DNA of 18,114 nt. It comes from JBEBBU01 sp041158225. GTDB lineage: Bacteria > Pseudomonadota > Gammaproteobacteria > Methylococcales > Methylococcaceae. Both the position numbers and the translations under genes were made by a program. The stretch covers positions 1 through 18,114 of the forward strand of contig JBEBBU010000049.1 of assembly GCA_041158225.1 (NCBI GenBank). Reading direction: 5' to 3'. The notes beneath the pieces were generated by a model, which worked only from the letters and a program-made list of their open reading frames with translations, was not told the origin of the DNA and made no database searches. Positions within the stretch are counted from its first letter, which is position 1; every line of letters begins with the position of its first letter. Below are positions 1 through 8,138 of this stretch, piece by piece.

Positions 1-338
1 CTGGCCGTCAGCGACTCCTCCAGGATATCAAAGCGGCATACCCCCGTCAGGGCAATCAGCAGTCGTCCATCACCCGTCTCGGCAAAAGAACTGATGCGTC
101 CTGCCGTGCCCGTGAGAAACACCGCTGCAGACTCTCCAGTGCTGGCGCCTTCCGGCATGGACTGCACCATACCAACCATACGGTCAGATCCCAGCGCATC
201 CAGCACCAGATTGACATAGCGGGGTTCAAATACATTGAGCGGCAACTGGCTGCCAGGCATCACAGCACAGTTGGGCAGAGGGAAAAGTGGCAAATGACTG
301 GGCAAGGCCCCATAATCCATTCTGAAGGTTTTACTCAT
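1..338 (-). CDS. LON N-terminal (substrate-binding) domain protein, partial
   Basis: The reading frame is open from an ATG at 338 to the left edge, so only the first 112 codons are visible. After a short lead comes the sequence LPLFPLPNCAVMPG, then LNVFEPRYVNLV and, further on, GMVQ. This is the usual opening of the stand-alone LON-domain family (COG2802, related to the substrate-binding N-terminus of Lon protease, without the ATPase and protease parts). The proteins are cytoplasmic and their exact role is not settled. The start is supported by AGGGG about 10 bases upstream; an in-frame ATG three codons earlier would sit too close to it. The gene is divergent from the RND pump, with an 82-base spacer. 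A full Lon is unlikely but cannot be excluded, because the 3' part lies outside the window. Confidence 0.85.
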   Translation of the reverse strand, partial: MSKTFRMDYGALPSHLPLFPLPNCAVMPGSQLPLNVFEPRYVNLVLDALGSDRMVGMVQSMPEGASTGESAAVFLTGTAGRISSFAETGDGRLLIALTGVCRFDILEESLTA

Positions 339-420
339 GACATCCATTCCCCTGTTTGCATAGTATCTGGAATTATGGGGATTCACTGCTGAATTACAAG
401 TCTGCTGGCCGGTACTGACC

Positions 421-3400
421 ATGCTCGCAAAACTCATCGCCATTTCCATGCAACAGCGTCTGATTGTCATCATCATGGCGCTTTGCCTTACTGTCGCCGG
501 CCTGTTTGCCGTCAGGGATCTTTCCGTGGATGCCTTTCCGGATGTGACCAATGTTCAGGTCGTGGTCGCCGCCAATGTCCCGGGGCGTTCACCCGAGGAA
601 GTTGAGCGCTTTGTCACGGTACCGCTGGAAATTGCCATGACCGGGCTTCCAGGACTGACGGAAATGCGTTCCGTCAACCGTAATGCCCTGTCCCAGATTA
701 CCCTGGTCTTCACCGATGAGACTGATGTCTATTTTGCCAGACAGCAGGTGCTGGAGCGCATGATCGAGGCGCGTGACCGGTTGCCAGCGGACATCACCCC
801 CATTCTCGGGCCCGTGGCCTCAGGCCTGGGTGAGGTTTACCAGTACAGACTGGTACGCAACGATGACGGTGATCGCGCCCTCAGCAAGGAAGAACTGACC
901 CAGCGCCGCACGATCCAGGACTGGATGGTACGTCCGATGCTGCGTAATATTGAAGGCGTCGCAGAGATCGTGTCTCTGGGGGGGTATGAGCGGCAATACC
1001 AGATCAGGGTCAATCCTGACCGCCTGCATCACTACGATATCAGTCTCAGGGCCGTGTATGAGGCGCTGGCACTGAATAATGCCAACAGCGGCGGTGGCAA
1101 ACTGCCCCATTACGAAGAACAGTACCTGATTCGCAGTATAGGCCTTATCCGCGATGCCAGGGATATTGAGGACATCGTCCTGCGCGAGGCTGATGGCATC
1201 CCGGTCTATATCCGCGATATTGCCAGTGTCAGCATAGGTGCCGAAGTCCGCTACGGCGCCGTCATCAGCAATGGTGTCAGCGAGGCCGTCAGCGGCATTG
1301 TCATCATGCGCCGCGGAGAAAATGCCAAGCGTGTCGTCAGCCTTATCAAGGCGCGGGTGGAGGATATCAACCAGCGCGGCCTGCTACCTGACCAGTTGCA
1401 GATCATACCCTACTACGATCGCAGCGAACTGGTGGATGCCGCCATTCATACCGTCACCAAGGTACTGGAAGAAGGCGTCATTCTGGTGATTGCGGTGCTC
1501 TTTCTCTATCTTGGAGACATACGCTCCAGCCTTATTGTCGTGGTAACCCTCATCGTGGCACCACTGGTGACTTTTATTGTCATGAACCACTATGGCATCT
1601 CCGCCAACCTGATGTCGCTGGGCGGTATTGCCATCGCCATCGGCATGATGGTAGATGGCTCTGTCGTCGTGGTTGAAAATGCCTATCACCATCTTGGACG
1701 CTCCCAGAACCCGGAAAACCGTCGTCTGCGTATCGAACGCGCCGCCAAAGAAGTCGCCACACCGGTCGTGTTTGGTGTTGGCATCATCTGTCTGGTCTTC
1801 CTGCCACTGATGACCCTGACCGGCATTGAGGGCAAGCTGTTCTCTCCTCTAGCCTATACCATAGCTCTGGCACTTGCCGCCTCGCTGGTGATTTCGCTAA
1901 CCCTTTCACCCGTACTGTGCTCCTATTTTCTCAAGGGCGGCGACGATAGCGATACACGCATCGTTGCCTGGATGAAGCGCCATTACCTGCCAGCGCTCGA
2001 TTTATGCCTCTCCCGTCCTGTCATGGTCTGTGGCTCCAGCATAGTCGTGATGCTGCTGAGCCTCTGCCTGATTCCCCTGCTCGGTACCTCCTTCATTCCG
2101 GAAATGCAGGAAGGCTCCATCGTCACCGGCATCAACCGCGTACCCAATATGTCACTGGCAGAATCCATCAGCCTCGAAACCGAAGCCATGAAACGGATCA
2201 TGAAGGTTCCAGGAGTTGCAGGCGTTGTTTCCCAGCTCGGCAGGGCTGATAACCCCACCGATGTGCAGGCAGAAAACGAATCAACGCCCATCGTCAGTCT
2301 GCTGCCACGCGACAGGATGCCGGAAGGCTGGGATCAGGCAAAAATTACCGAAGAACTGCGCAAGGTACTGGCGCCTATTCCGGGCGTACAGATTGTCATG
2401 GCACAGCCGATCTCGGATCGTGTAGACGAGATGATCACCGGTGTGCGTTCGGATCTTGCCATCAAGATTTTCGGCGACGAAATTGATGTCCTGAAAAATC
2501 TGGCAGACCGGATAGTGGAAGTGGTCAACAGTGTGCAGGGTGCCAGCGATATCCGTGTTGAGCGGCTGTCCGGACAGCGCTATCTCACCATCGAGCCTGA
2601 CCGGCATGATCTGGCACGCCACGGCATCAATATTGCTGATATCAACGATATCCTTGAGATTGCCCTGGCCGGCAAAACTGCCACGACAGTTTATGAAGGG
2701 GAGAAGCGATTTAGCGCTTCCGTCCGCTACGATGAAGCCTTCCGCGCCAGCGCTGATGCCATCGGACACACCATGCTGAAATCCCAGGGAGGCGCCATGC
2801 TGCACCTGGAGGATGTCGCCACTATCCGCGAAGCCGAAGGCCCGGCCCAGATCAGCCGTGAAATGGCCAGGCGCAGACTGGTCATCGGTGTCAATGTACA
2901 GGGTCGCGACCTGGGCGGATTTGTGAGTGAAATGCAGCAGAAAATCGGACAGCAGGTCAGCCTGCCTCCCGGTTACTACCTTAGCTGGGGCGGGCAGTTC
3001 GAAAATCTCGAGCGCGCCATGCATCACCTGCAGATCATCATCCCCGTGACGCTGGCTGCCATATTCTTCATGCTGTTCCTGCTGTTCTCATCACTGAGAT
3101 TTGCCAGCATGATCCTGCTCATCCTGCCCTTTGCGTCCATGGGCGGCATCTACTCGCTATTCATTTCAGGCGAATACCTGTCCGTGCCCGCCTCGGTAGG
3201 CTTCATCACCCTCTGGGGCATCGCTGTCCTGAATGGCGTGGTGCTGGTCACCTGTATCCGCAGTCTGCACCGGGAACATCACAGTCTGGCCAATGCCATC
3301 CGGCAGGGCTGCCAGCAACGCTTCCGGCCTGTGATGATGACCGCCACTGTGGCCATGCTGGGCCTGATTCCCTTCCTGTTTGCCACAGGCCCCGGTTCAG

Positions 3401-3525
3401 AAGTGCAGCGTCCGCTGGCCGTCGTTGTCATCGGTGGACTGGTCACTTCAACGCTGATGACCCTGCTGGTGCTTCCCTGTATCTACCAGTGGTGGTTCAG
3501 CCGTTATGACGATGAGGAGGCATGA
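421..3525 (+). CDS. CzcA-type heavy-metal efflux RND permease
   Basis: This is a 1034-residue inner-membrane proton-driven pump of the RND superfamily, heavy-metal efflux branch, of normal length. It has an N-terminal membrane segment (about 13-31), a first large periplasmic loop, a block of hydrophobic helices from about 350, a second periplasmic loop (about 560-860), and a final helix block. The helix-4 signature reads AIAIGMMVDGSVVVVEN, with a single acidic residue as in metal pumps. SFIPEMQEG and DEMITGVRSDLAIKIFG match CzcA-like proteins. The CusA periplasmic methionine pattern is not clearly kept, so the metal (Zn/Co/Cd/Ni or Cu/Ag) is unresolved. No strong ribosome-binding site precedes the ATG. 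The partner adaptor lies on the opposite strand 3 bp downstream, which is odd for this family; no outer-membrane channel gene is in view. Confidence 0.93.
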   Translation: MLAKLIAISMQQRLIVIIMALCLTVAGLFAVRDLSVDAFPDVTNVQVVVAANVPGRSPEEVERFVTVPLEIAMTGLPGLTEMRSVNRNALSQITLVFTDETDVYFARQQVLERMIEARDRLPADITPILGPVASGLGEVYQYRLVRNDDGDRALSKEELTQRRTIQDWMVRPMLRNIEGVAEIVSLGGYERQYQIRVNPDRLHHYDISLRAVYEALALNNANSGGGKLPHYEEQYLIRSIGLIRDARDIEDIVLREADGIPVYIRDIASVSIGAEVRYGAVISNGVSEAVSGIVIMRRGENAKRVVSLIKARVEDINQRGLLPDQLQIIPYYDRSELVDAAIHTVTKVLEEGVILVIAVLFLYLGDIRSSLIVVVTLIVAPLVTFIVMNHYGISANLMSLGGIAIAIGMMVDGSVVVVENAYHHLGRSQNPENRRLRIERAAKEVATPVVFGVGIICLVFLPLMTLTGIEGKLFSPLAYTIALALAASLVISLTLSPVLCSYFLKGGDDSDTRIVAWMKRHYLPALDLCLSRPVMVCGSSIVVMLLSLCLIPLLGTSFIPEMQEGSIVTGINRVPNMSLAESISLETEAMKRIMKVPGVAGVVSQLGRADNPTDVQAENESTPIVSLLPRDRMPEGWDQAKITEELRKVLAPIPGVQIVMAQPISDRVDEMITGVRSDLAIKIFGDEIDVLKNLADRIVEVVNSVQGASDIRVERLSGQRYLTIEPDRHDLARHGINIADINDILEIALAGKTATTVYEGEKRFSASVRYDEAFRASADAIGHTMLKSQGGAMLHLEDVATIREAEGPAQISREMARRRLVIGVNVQGRDLGGFVSEMQQKIGQQVSLPPGYYLSWGGQFENLERAMHHLQIIIPVTLAAIFFMLFLLFSSLRFASMILLILPFASMGGIYSLFISGEYLSVPASVGFITLWGIAVLNGVVLVTCIRSLHREHHSLANAIRQGCQQRFRPVMMTATVAMLGLIPFLFATGPGSEVQRPLAVVVIGGLVTSTLMTLLVLPCIYQWWFSRYDDEEA

Positions 3526-3528
3526 ACG

Positions 3529-4650
3529 CTACTGACCGAACTGCTTTCTCAGTCTTTCGGTGTTGAGGAGGAAGGATCCACGAGTGACAATCCGTTCACC
3601 TGGCTGCAGTCCTGACAGCACCCGGCGCCAGCCCTGCTGGTCACTGCCGGCTTCAATATCCCTGAACTCAAAGTCGCCACTATCCCGGAGCTCGACAAAG
3701 ACATGATCATGCCCGGCTTCACTGACTACAGCCTGGGCGGGGATAGCCAGCATCATTTCTTCCGGCGAATGCACAATGAGCGTTGCCAGCATCTCCGGCT
3801 TGAGCAGGCGCTGCGGATTGGCAATCTCCATCCGAACCGTCACCGTTCTTTTTTCCGGGTCGACGACATCAGCCACATAAATGATTTTCCCCTTGATCAG
3901 GGCATCCTGTAATGCCGGGATACGCGCTTCGGCCTCGTGACCTTCCGCGATCTGATAGGCTGACTGTTCGGGTACCTCAGCCACCAGCCACAGTCCGGAA
4001 AGATCTGCGAGCGTGAACAGACTATCCATCGGCGTGGCGATCTGCCCCTGCGAAATGCCCCGGGCAATCAGTGTTCCCGCTGCCGGTGCCTGCAGATGGA
4101 TCAGTGAATTGATCTGCTCGTTGCGGTGCAACAGACGTATTTCTTCCGCAGTCATGCCCATGACCGCCAGTTGACCTGCACTTGCACTCAGTTCAACCTC
4201 ACTTTCCGTCAGTTCACTTTCACGCAGCTTTGCCTCAGCAACACTGAGGATGCCTTCCTGCAGGAGACGCCGGCTTCTCTCGGCGGTAAGCCGGCGCAGA
4301 TTCACCTGGGTTCTTGCCTTGAGATAAGCGGCCTGGGCAATACCCAGCTCCGTACTGCTCAAGGTAGCCAGTGTCTCCCCCTGACGGATATCGTCACCCA
4401 GATGCACATGAATGGCCATGACCCTGCCTGGGACGCTGGGCGCCACCCGGATCACCTTCCTTTCATTCAGGCTGACGCGCGCCGGCAGCGACAGCGTGGG
4501 GGACTGCGCATGCAAAGTGACTTCATGGATCTCCAGACCTGAACGGAAATCGGGACTGACCTGAACCCTGACCCGTTCAGCCGCAGCAAGCCTGACAGCT
4601 GGTATCAGGAGACAGCAGGCGAGCATAAAAAACGTTTTCTTCAGCTTCAT
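3529..4650 (-). CDS. CzcB-type periplasmic adaptor (membrane fusion protein) of RND efflux
   Basis: A 373-residue periplasmic adaptor linking an inner-membrane RND pump to an outer-membrane channel. The N-terminus (KLKKTFFMLACCLLIPAV...LAAA) is a signal sequence with possible cleavage after AAA. A biotinyl-lipoyl half motif follows (APSVPGRVMAIHVHLGDDIRQGE, about 70-92, from which I quote only pieces), then an alpha-hairpin rich in Arg/Glu/Leu (about 100-165). The second lipoyl half (LQAPAAGTLIARGISQGQ) and beta-barrel segments (LWLVAEVPEQ; VTVRMEIANPQRLLKPEM) come next. The C-terminal GLQPGERIVTRGSFLLN is typical of HlyD/CzcB adaptors. No His-rich N-terminal metal-binding extension is present. 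It is the obvious partner of the pump at 421-3525, but the two are transcribed towards each other with only 3 bp between stop codons. Its own promoter must lie in 4651-4794. Confidence 0.9.
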   Translation of the reverse strand: MKLKKTFFMLACCLLIPAVRLAAAERVRVQVSPDFRSGLEIHEVTLHAQSPTLSLPARVSLNERKVIRVAPSVPGRVMAIHVHLGDDIRQGETLATLSSTELGIAQAAYLKARTQVNLRRLTAERSRRLLQEGILSVAEAKLRESELTESEVELSASAGQLAVMGMTAEEIRLLHRNEQINSLIHLQAPAAGTLIARGISQGQIATPMDSLFTLADLSGLWLVAEVPEQSAYQIAEGHEAEARIPALQDALIKGKIIYVADVVDPEKRTVTVRMEIANPQRLLKPEMLATLIVHSPEEMMLAIPAQAVVSEAGHDHVFVELRDSGDFEFRDIEAGSDQQGWRRVLSGLQPGERIVTRGSFLLNTERLRKQFGQ

Positions 4651-4663
4651 GAGGTGCTTTTCA

Positions 4664-4685
4664 ACCTAAAGATGTATTTTAAGGT
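4664..4685. promoter_or_regulatory. Imperfect dyad upstream of the CzcB-type adaptor gene
   Basis: A 22-base imperfect inverted repeat with outer arms ACCT and AGGT and partly matching inner AT-rich positions (9 or so of 11 pairs match by eye). It lies 14-35 bases upstream of the adaptor start. A possible minus-strand -10 (TAAAAT, plus-strand positions 4676-4681) lies inside it, but I find no good -35. MerR-family metal sensors use dyads in this kind of position, so it could be an operator for a metal-responsive regulator. That is inference only, and the match could be chance in AT-rich DNA. Confidence 0.25.
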
Positions 4686-4794
4686 AACACAAATGAACCA
4701 CTTATCTTTATTTTTAACGGCTTTTTGAACAGGATCACAGTTTACGGCGACAGATGATCTGAGACTGACTGCGCCATCACCATGGAGCAGTCAC

Positions 4795-5283
4795 ATGCAA
4801 AAGCTGATCCTGCTGCTTGTGTTTACTGGTCTTGCCCTGCCTTACCTGCACCGGGGCCTGGCGGCCCCCTGCCCCAGCGCTTCCATGCATCACGCCCAGG
4901 ACAGTAGCCTCATGCACATCCAGCTGAGTGACGGCGAACTGTGCGTCCCGGTGATCACACCGCTGGACAGGCAGCAAATGCAACAGCAGGCCAGACAGCG
5001 GCGTCACGAAGAACGGCAGCAACTGCTGGCAGAGCAGCAGGCCCTGATGCAATGGCAGATCGAAAAAATAGAACTGGAAGCCGCCATGAAACAGATCGAA
5101 CTGCTGGATCAGCAGCTCGCATGGCTGGGGGACAGAAAACTTCAGGGCTACGATATTGAAGACAGTGCATGGAAAGTCCTGTCCGATCTTGGTGCGTCGG
5201 AATCTGCCAGGCAAAAACATGGTGCACTGGCCGAGCTCTGGCAGCGCTATCACCAGACGATCCGTCATGGACAACTACCATGA
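4795..5283 (+). CDS. Secreted Gln/Glu-rich coiled-coil protein, unknown function
   Basis: A 162-residue protein I do not recognise. The first 24 residues (QKLILLLVFTGLALPYL...GLAA) form a signal peptide with likely cleavage after LAA, so it is periplasmic or exported. The mature part starts with two cysteines about 24 residues apart (APCPS and GELCVPV), which could form a disulfide. From about residue 58 to 110 it is rich in Gln, Glu, Arg and Leu and reads as a coiled coil (DRQQMQQQARQRRHEERQQ and onward). GGAG about 8 bases upstream of the ATG supports the start. Its stop codon overlaps the start of the ATPase gene (ATGA), so the two are translationally coupled and probably work together. 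Candidate roles are periplasmic partner or scaffold; no function is claimed. Confidence 0.75.
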   Translation: MQKLILLLVFTGLALPYLHRGLAAPCPSASMHHAQDSSLMHIQLSDGELCVPVITPLDRQQMQQQARQRRHEERQQLLAEQQALMQWQIEKIELEAAMKQIELLDQQLAWLGDRKLQGYDIEDSAWKVLSDLGASESARQKHGALAELWQRYHQTIRHGQLP

Positions 5284-6218
5284 ATCTCATGGCAGAAACA
5301 GGACTGCTTGGCCGGGAAGCCCTGCTTGCAAGCGCTGAACAGGACATAGCCAAAGGCAGGCATATTCTTCTGACCGGCCCCCATGGTATTGGCAAATCAG
5401 CCCTGCTACAGGCCATTGCCCGACGCTATGGCGGCAGCAAGCTGCTGGTTCCCTTACATGATCACCATCTCAAGGCGCAGCTGACAGAACTGGCTCTGGC
5501 ACTTGTCGATGCAGGATGGCTTGATCCTGACATGTTCCTGCTGCCTGCCGTGCCAGACAGACTGACAGTCGACCAGCAACGGCAGCTCAGGCAGCGGCAA
5601 CTGACCAGACTCAGCACACTGGAACTGATGGGTATCCTGCCGGCCTGTCTCGAACAGGCCAGACAGCAGGAACGGCATGCACTGCTGCTGGTTGATGACT
5701 GGAGTTATCTTCAGCCAGCGCATATGCCTTATGTCTGCCGGCTTCTGGACCATGTACAGGCTGTCGCGACCTGCCGGGTCTGCCGCCCCGCTCTGCAAAA
5801 GCTCTGGTGGCAGATGAAAATCCTTGCGCTGGATGGCCTTGCCGAACACAGCAGCCGGCAACTGGCAGCTTCCAGCCTCAAACCCCATATCAGCGATGAA
5901 AAGGTACTCGGGCGGTGCGTTGACCAGCTGGCACGTCAGGCGGCCGGCAATCCACAGATGCTGGCCCACATGCTGCAGGAACTCCGGCAGGAATCACTGC
6001 TGGAACGCCAGCATGTGCTGAGGCTGGACCAGCACAGCACACGACGCTATGCCGACGCCACCCCCATACTGCTTATCATGGCTGCCAGCGTCGTGATCAG
6101 CCGTTTTATTGCGCTCGGTCTTGGAGACAGACTGCTGTACATCCTCAGTGGCATCGGGGTGACCATGGTACTGCTCGCACGCCAGCTATGGCAGCGACAC
6201 AGGCGCCGCCGCTGCTGA
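5280..6218 (+). CDS. AAA-type ATPase with two C-terminal membrane segments
   Basis: A 312-residue protein taken from the ATG that overlaps the upstream stop (ATGA at 5280-5283). The frame runs further upstream, but those codons lie inside the previous gene. An N-terminal GREALLASAEQDIAKGRHILLTG region resembles ExeA/TniB-like P-loop ATPases. Walker A is GPHGIGKS (33-40) and a likely Walker B is ALLLVDDW (134-141). The middle of the protein is Gln/Arg/Leu rich. The C-terminus carries two hydrophobic segments (about 260-280 and 284-303) and ends in a basic tail (RHRRRRC), so the ATPase domain is expected on the cytoplasmic face of the inner membrane. It is 1 bp from the next gene, in an operon with a secreted coiled-coil protein and a DUF457 hydrolase. 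ExeA-like ATPases act with peptidoglycan-binding or secretion partners; the role here is unknown. Confidence 0.85.
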   Translation: MNLMAETGLLGREALLASAEQDIAKGRHILLTGPHGIGKSALLQAIARRYGGSKLLVPLHDHHLKAQLTELALALVDAGWLDPDMFLLPAVPDRLTVDQQRQLRQRQLTRLSTLELMGILPACLEQARQQERHALLLVDDWSYLQPAHMPYVCRLLDHVQAVATCRVCRPALQKLWWQMKILALDGLAEHSSRQLAASSLKPHISDEKVLGRCVDQLARQAAGNPQMLAHMLQELRQESLLERQHVLRLDQHSTRRYADATPILLIMAASVVISRFIALGLGDRLLYILSGIGVTMVLLARQLWQRHRRRRC

Positions 6219-6219
6219 C

Positions 6220-7353
6220 ATGATGGGCGTTACCCATCTTGCCGCTGCCTCACTGACTTATCTGGGCGGTGCCATCGTGCTGGAAATACCGCTGCATCTG
6301 CATCACTGGATGGGGTGTGTTGCGGCCTCCCTGCTGCCTGATCTGGATCTTTCCCGCTCCTGGGCGGGCCGCTGCCTGCCGCCAGTGGCCCGCTGGCTGG
6401 AAAACCGCTATCCGCACCGCACCCTGACCCATTCCATCTGCGGCTGTAGTGGCTTTGCCGTACTTTGCACGCCCCTGCTTCTGGACAGCAGAGACACTTA
6501 TCTGGCCGTGGTGGGTGGCTATGTCTCGCATCTGCTGCTGGACATGTTCAATCCCAGAGGGATCGATCTTTTCTGGCCATCCCAGACGGCCTGGGTCATG
6601 CTGGCCGATGCGCGCGAGAAACTGCCATCCACAGGATCAAGGGAAGAACGGCTGATACTGAGCGTACTGCTACTGCTGCATCCTGTCGCCTATCCCATGG
6701 CAGATACGGGTCTGCGTCACACCATCCAGTACTGGCTACGGGATTTCTCGGTCAGCACCGAGGTTTATGCCAACAGCCAACGCAATCACTGGCAGTATCT
6801 TGAACTGGAGGCGACCGACAACCTGAGCCATGAACGGCGTCAGTGTACCTGCCTGATACTGGCCAGATGGCATGATGGTCTCCTGCTGGAATACCAGCAT
6901 CGACCTGTCACGGTAGGTCGCAGCGGAGATCTTTATGAGTGGTTTCCGCACCAGGCCAGGCTGGTGGAAGGCAACGGACTGCGCATCGCATCATCCATGG
7001 TCAATATGCAGGGACACACGCTGGGTGCCTTATCCAGACCATGGCGCAACACATCTTCCACCATTTTTCTGTCCGGCAGCCTGCGACTGGTCACAAGGTC
7101 CAGGGTGCCGCCCATAAGCCATCATGAGTACAGTCCGGTCTGGCAGCAGGACAACATGCTACACATCACCATGGCGCGCCCGGAAGCTCTGGACGCGTGG
7201 ACTGATGTCCGCATTACCGGAGGCAGTCTGAGAGTCGATAGATGGTTGCAACCGGGTGAGACACCCGTTGCCATAGCCGTGGATGATGAAGCCAATCCTG
7301 ATGACCGGCTGTCATCCCTGATGGGCATGAGGCGCCGCGAACCGCACAGATAA
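6220..7353 (+). CDS. YdjM/DUF457-type membrane-bound metal-dependent hydrolase
   Basis: A 377-residue integral membrane protein. The N-terminal third carries the metal-ligand pattern of the YdjM (LexA-binding, inner-membrane-associated putative hydrolase) family. This comprises His6 in GVTHLAAA, LLPDLDLS with Asp41/Asp43, PHRTLTHS with His66 and His71, and GYVSHLLLDMFNPRG with His104 and Asp108. Hydrophobic helices surround these residues. The region after about 190 is mostly soluble and beta-rich, with repeated Trp and Arg, and is longer than in the shortest family members; it is probably extracytoplasmic. Two tandem ATGs (6220 and 6223) are possible starts, 1-4 bp after the ATPase stop. It ends the operon and meets the small minus-strand gene at 7381 tail to tail. 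The substrate of the family is not established. Confidence 0.85.
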   Translation: MMGVTHLAAASLTYLGGAIVLEIPLHLHHWMGCVAASLLPDLDLSRSWAGRCLPPVARWLENRYPHRTLTHSICGCSGFAVLCTPLLLDSRDTYLAVVGGYVSHLLLDMFNPRGIDLFWPSQTAWVMLADAREKLPSTGSREERLILSVLLLLHPVAYPMADTGLRHTIQYWLRDFSVSTEVYANSQRNHWQYLELEATDNLSHERRQCTCLILARWHDGLLLEYQHRPVTVGRSGDLYEWFPHQARLVEGNGLRIASSMVNMQGHTLGALSRPWRNTSSTIFLSGSLRLVTRSRVPPISHHEYSPVWQQDNMLHITMARPEALDAWTDVRITGGSLRVDRWLQPGETPVAIAVDDEANPDDRLSSLMGMRRREPHR

Positions 7354-7380
7354 GCGGCACCCACAGCCTCCGGCAACGCA

Positions 7381-7596
7381 TCAGTTCATGCTGACCGCAA
7401 CCTTGAGCATCACCAGCGTCAGCGCAAGCCCCGCACCAAGGCCAATCCCCCAGAACAGGATTTTCTGCCGGAGGGCAAATGGCAGCTGCTGCCAGCGGGT
7501 TTTCTGCTGCGAGGCCTCCTCACGCGAGGTATCCCGGCGCCTGCGGCGGCGCCGGTGTCTGCGCGGAGTCTCAGTGATATCTGTTTGATCGGTCAT
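7381..7596 (-). CDS. Small Arg-rich single-pass membrane protein, unknown
   Basis: A 71-residue hypothetical protein. The N-terminal half is hydrophilic and carries a striking arginine stretch (PRRHRRRRRRRD, about 11-22). The C-terminal half has one membrane segment (KILFWGIGLGAGLALTLVMLKVAV, about 45-68) and only a few residues beyond it, so it looks tail-anchored with a basic cytoplasmic domain. It lies 45 bases downstream of the gene at 7642-8076 on the same strand and is probably co-transcribed with it. The ribosome-binding site is weak. The amino-acid pattern (basic cytoplasmic part, clean membrane helix) supports a real gene, but the family is not recognised. Confidence 0.6.
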   Translation of the reverse strand: MTDQTDITETPRRHRRRRRRRDTSREEASQQKTRWQQLPFALRQKILFWGIGLGAGLALTLVMLKVAVSMN

Positions 7597-7641
7597 GAGC
7601 GTATCAGATGGATATGAAAACGCGTCATGATAACAGGAACC

Positions 7642-8076
7642 TTACCAGTGTCCCCAGTGTTTCCCGGCATGGGGATCCGTCTGGCGATGGGCAATATCAC
7701 CGCTGATATCGATCAGGCCTGCATCCTGCGGGCGTCCGTCAATTTCCAGCCGGGTCAGGCCCTGACGGGTTTCGTAACGGCAACTGACAGTATGCGGACT
7801 GGCAAACTCCGGCTGCCATCCCAGCTCGGCATAGCTTTCACCATCGCCCGTGATCTGGGAAGGCAGGTAGAGCTGCACCCCGCCAAGTTGCAGGGCAGCC
7901 TGGATACAGATCTTCTTGGCATGCTGGTAAAAACGCTGCTGCCCCAGCATCGCGGCATACTGGCCTTCGGGCTGCGCCGGGGAAAAATGCTGGTAACCTA
8001 TCATGACAAAACCCAGTACCAGCACCACAATGCCGGCTGGCATGGCTGAACTCAAACCTGATCTCATCGTCTGCAT
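7642..8076 (-). CDS. Membrane-anchored periplasmic protein, unknown
   Basis: A 144-residue hypothetical protein with one N-terminal membrane segment (AGIVVLVLGFVMIGY, about 14-28). This acts as an anchor or an uncleaved signal and is followed by a soluble domain probably in the periplasm. The domain has two cysteines (KKICIQA about residue 57; TVSCRY about 98) that may pair, and it ends in a His/Gly-rich tail (RQTDPHAGKHWGHW). GGGGGA lies 6 bases upstream of the ATG. It is the first gene of a probable two-gene unit with the Arg-rich membrane protein downstream. I do not recognise the family. Confidence 0.7.
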   Translation of the reverse strand: MQTMRSGLSSAMPAGIVVLVLGFVMIGYQHFSPAQPEGQYAAMLGQQRFYQHAKKICIQAALQLGGVQLYLPSQITGDGESYAELGWQPEFASPHTVSCRYETRQGLTRLEIDGRPQDAGLIDISGDIAHRQTDPHAGKHWGHW

Positions 8077-8138
8077 GCTGATTCCCCCCGGATTAGTTGG
8101 CCTGACCAGACAGTGGATTCAATGATAGAAGAAGCTGA

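Noticed and set aside
2281..3027. 248-residue open frame on the minus strand
   Set aside because: It lies wholly inside the RND permease, has no family-like motifs and is explained as the antisense of a well-supported gene.
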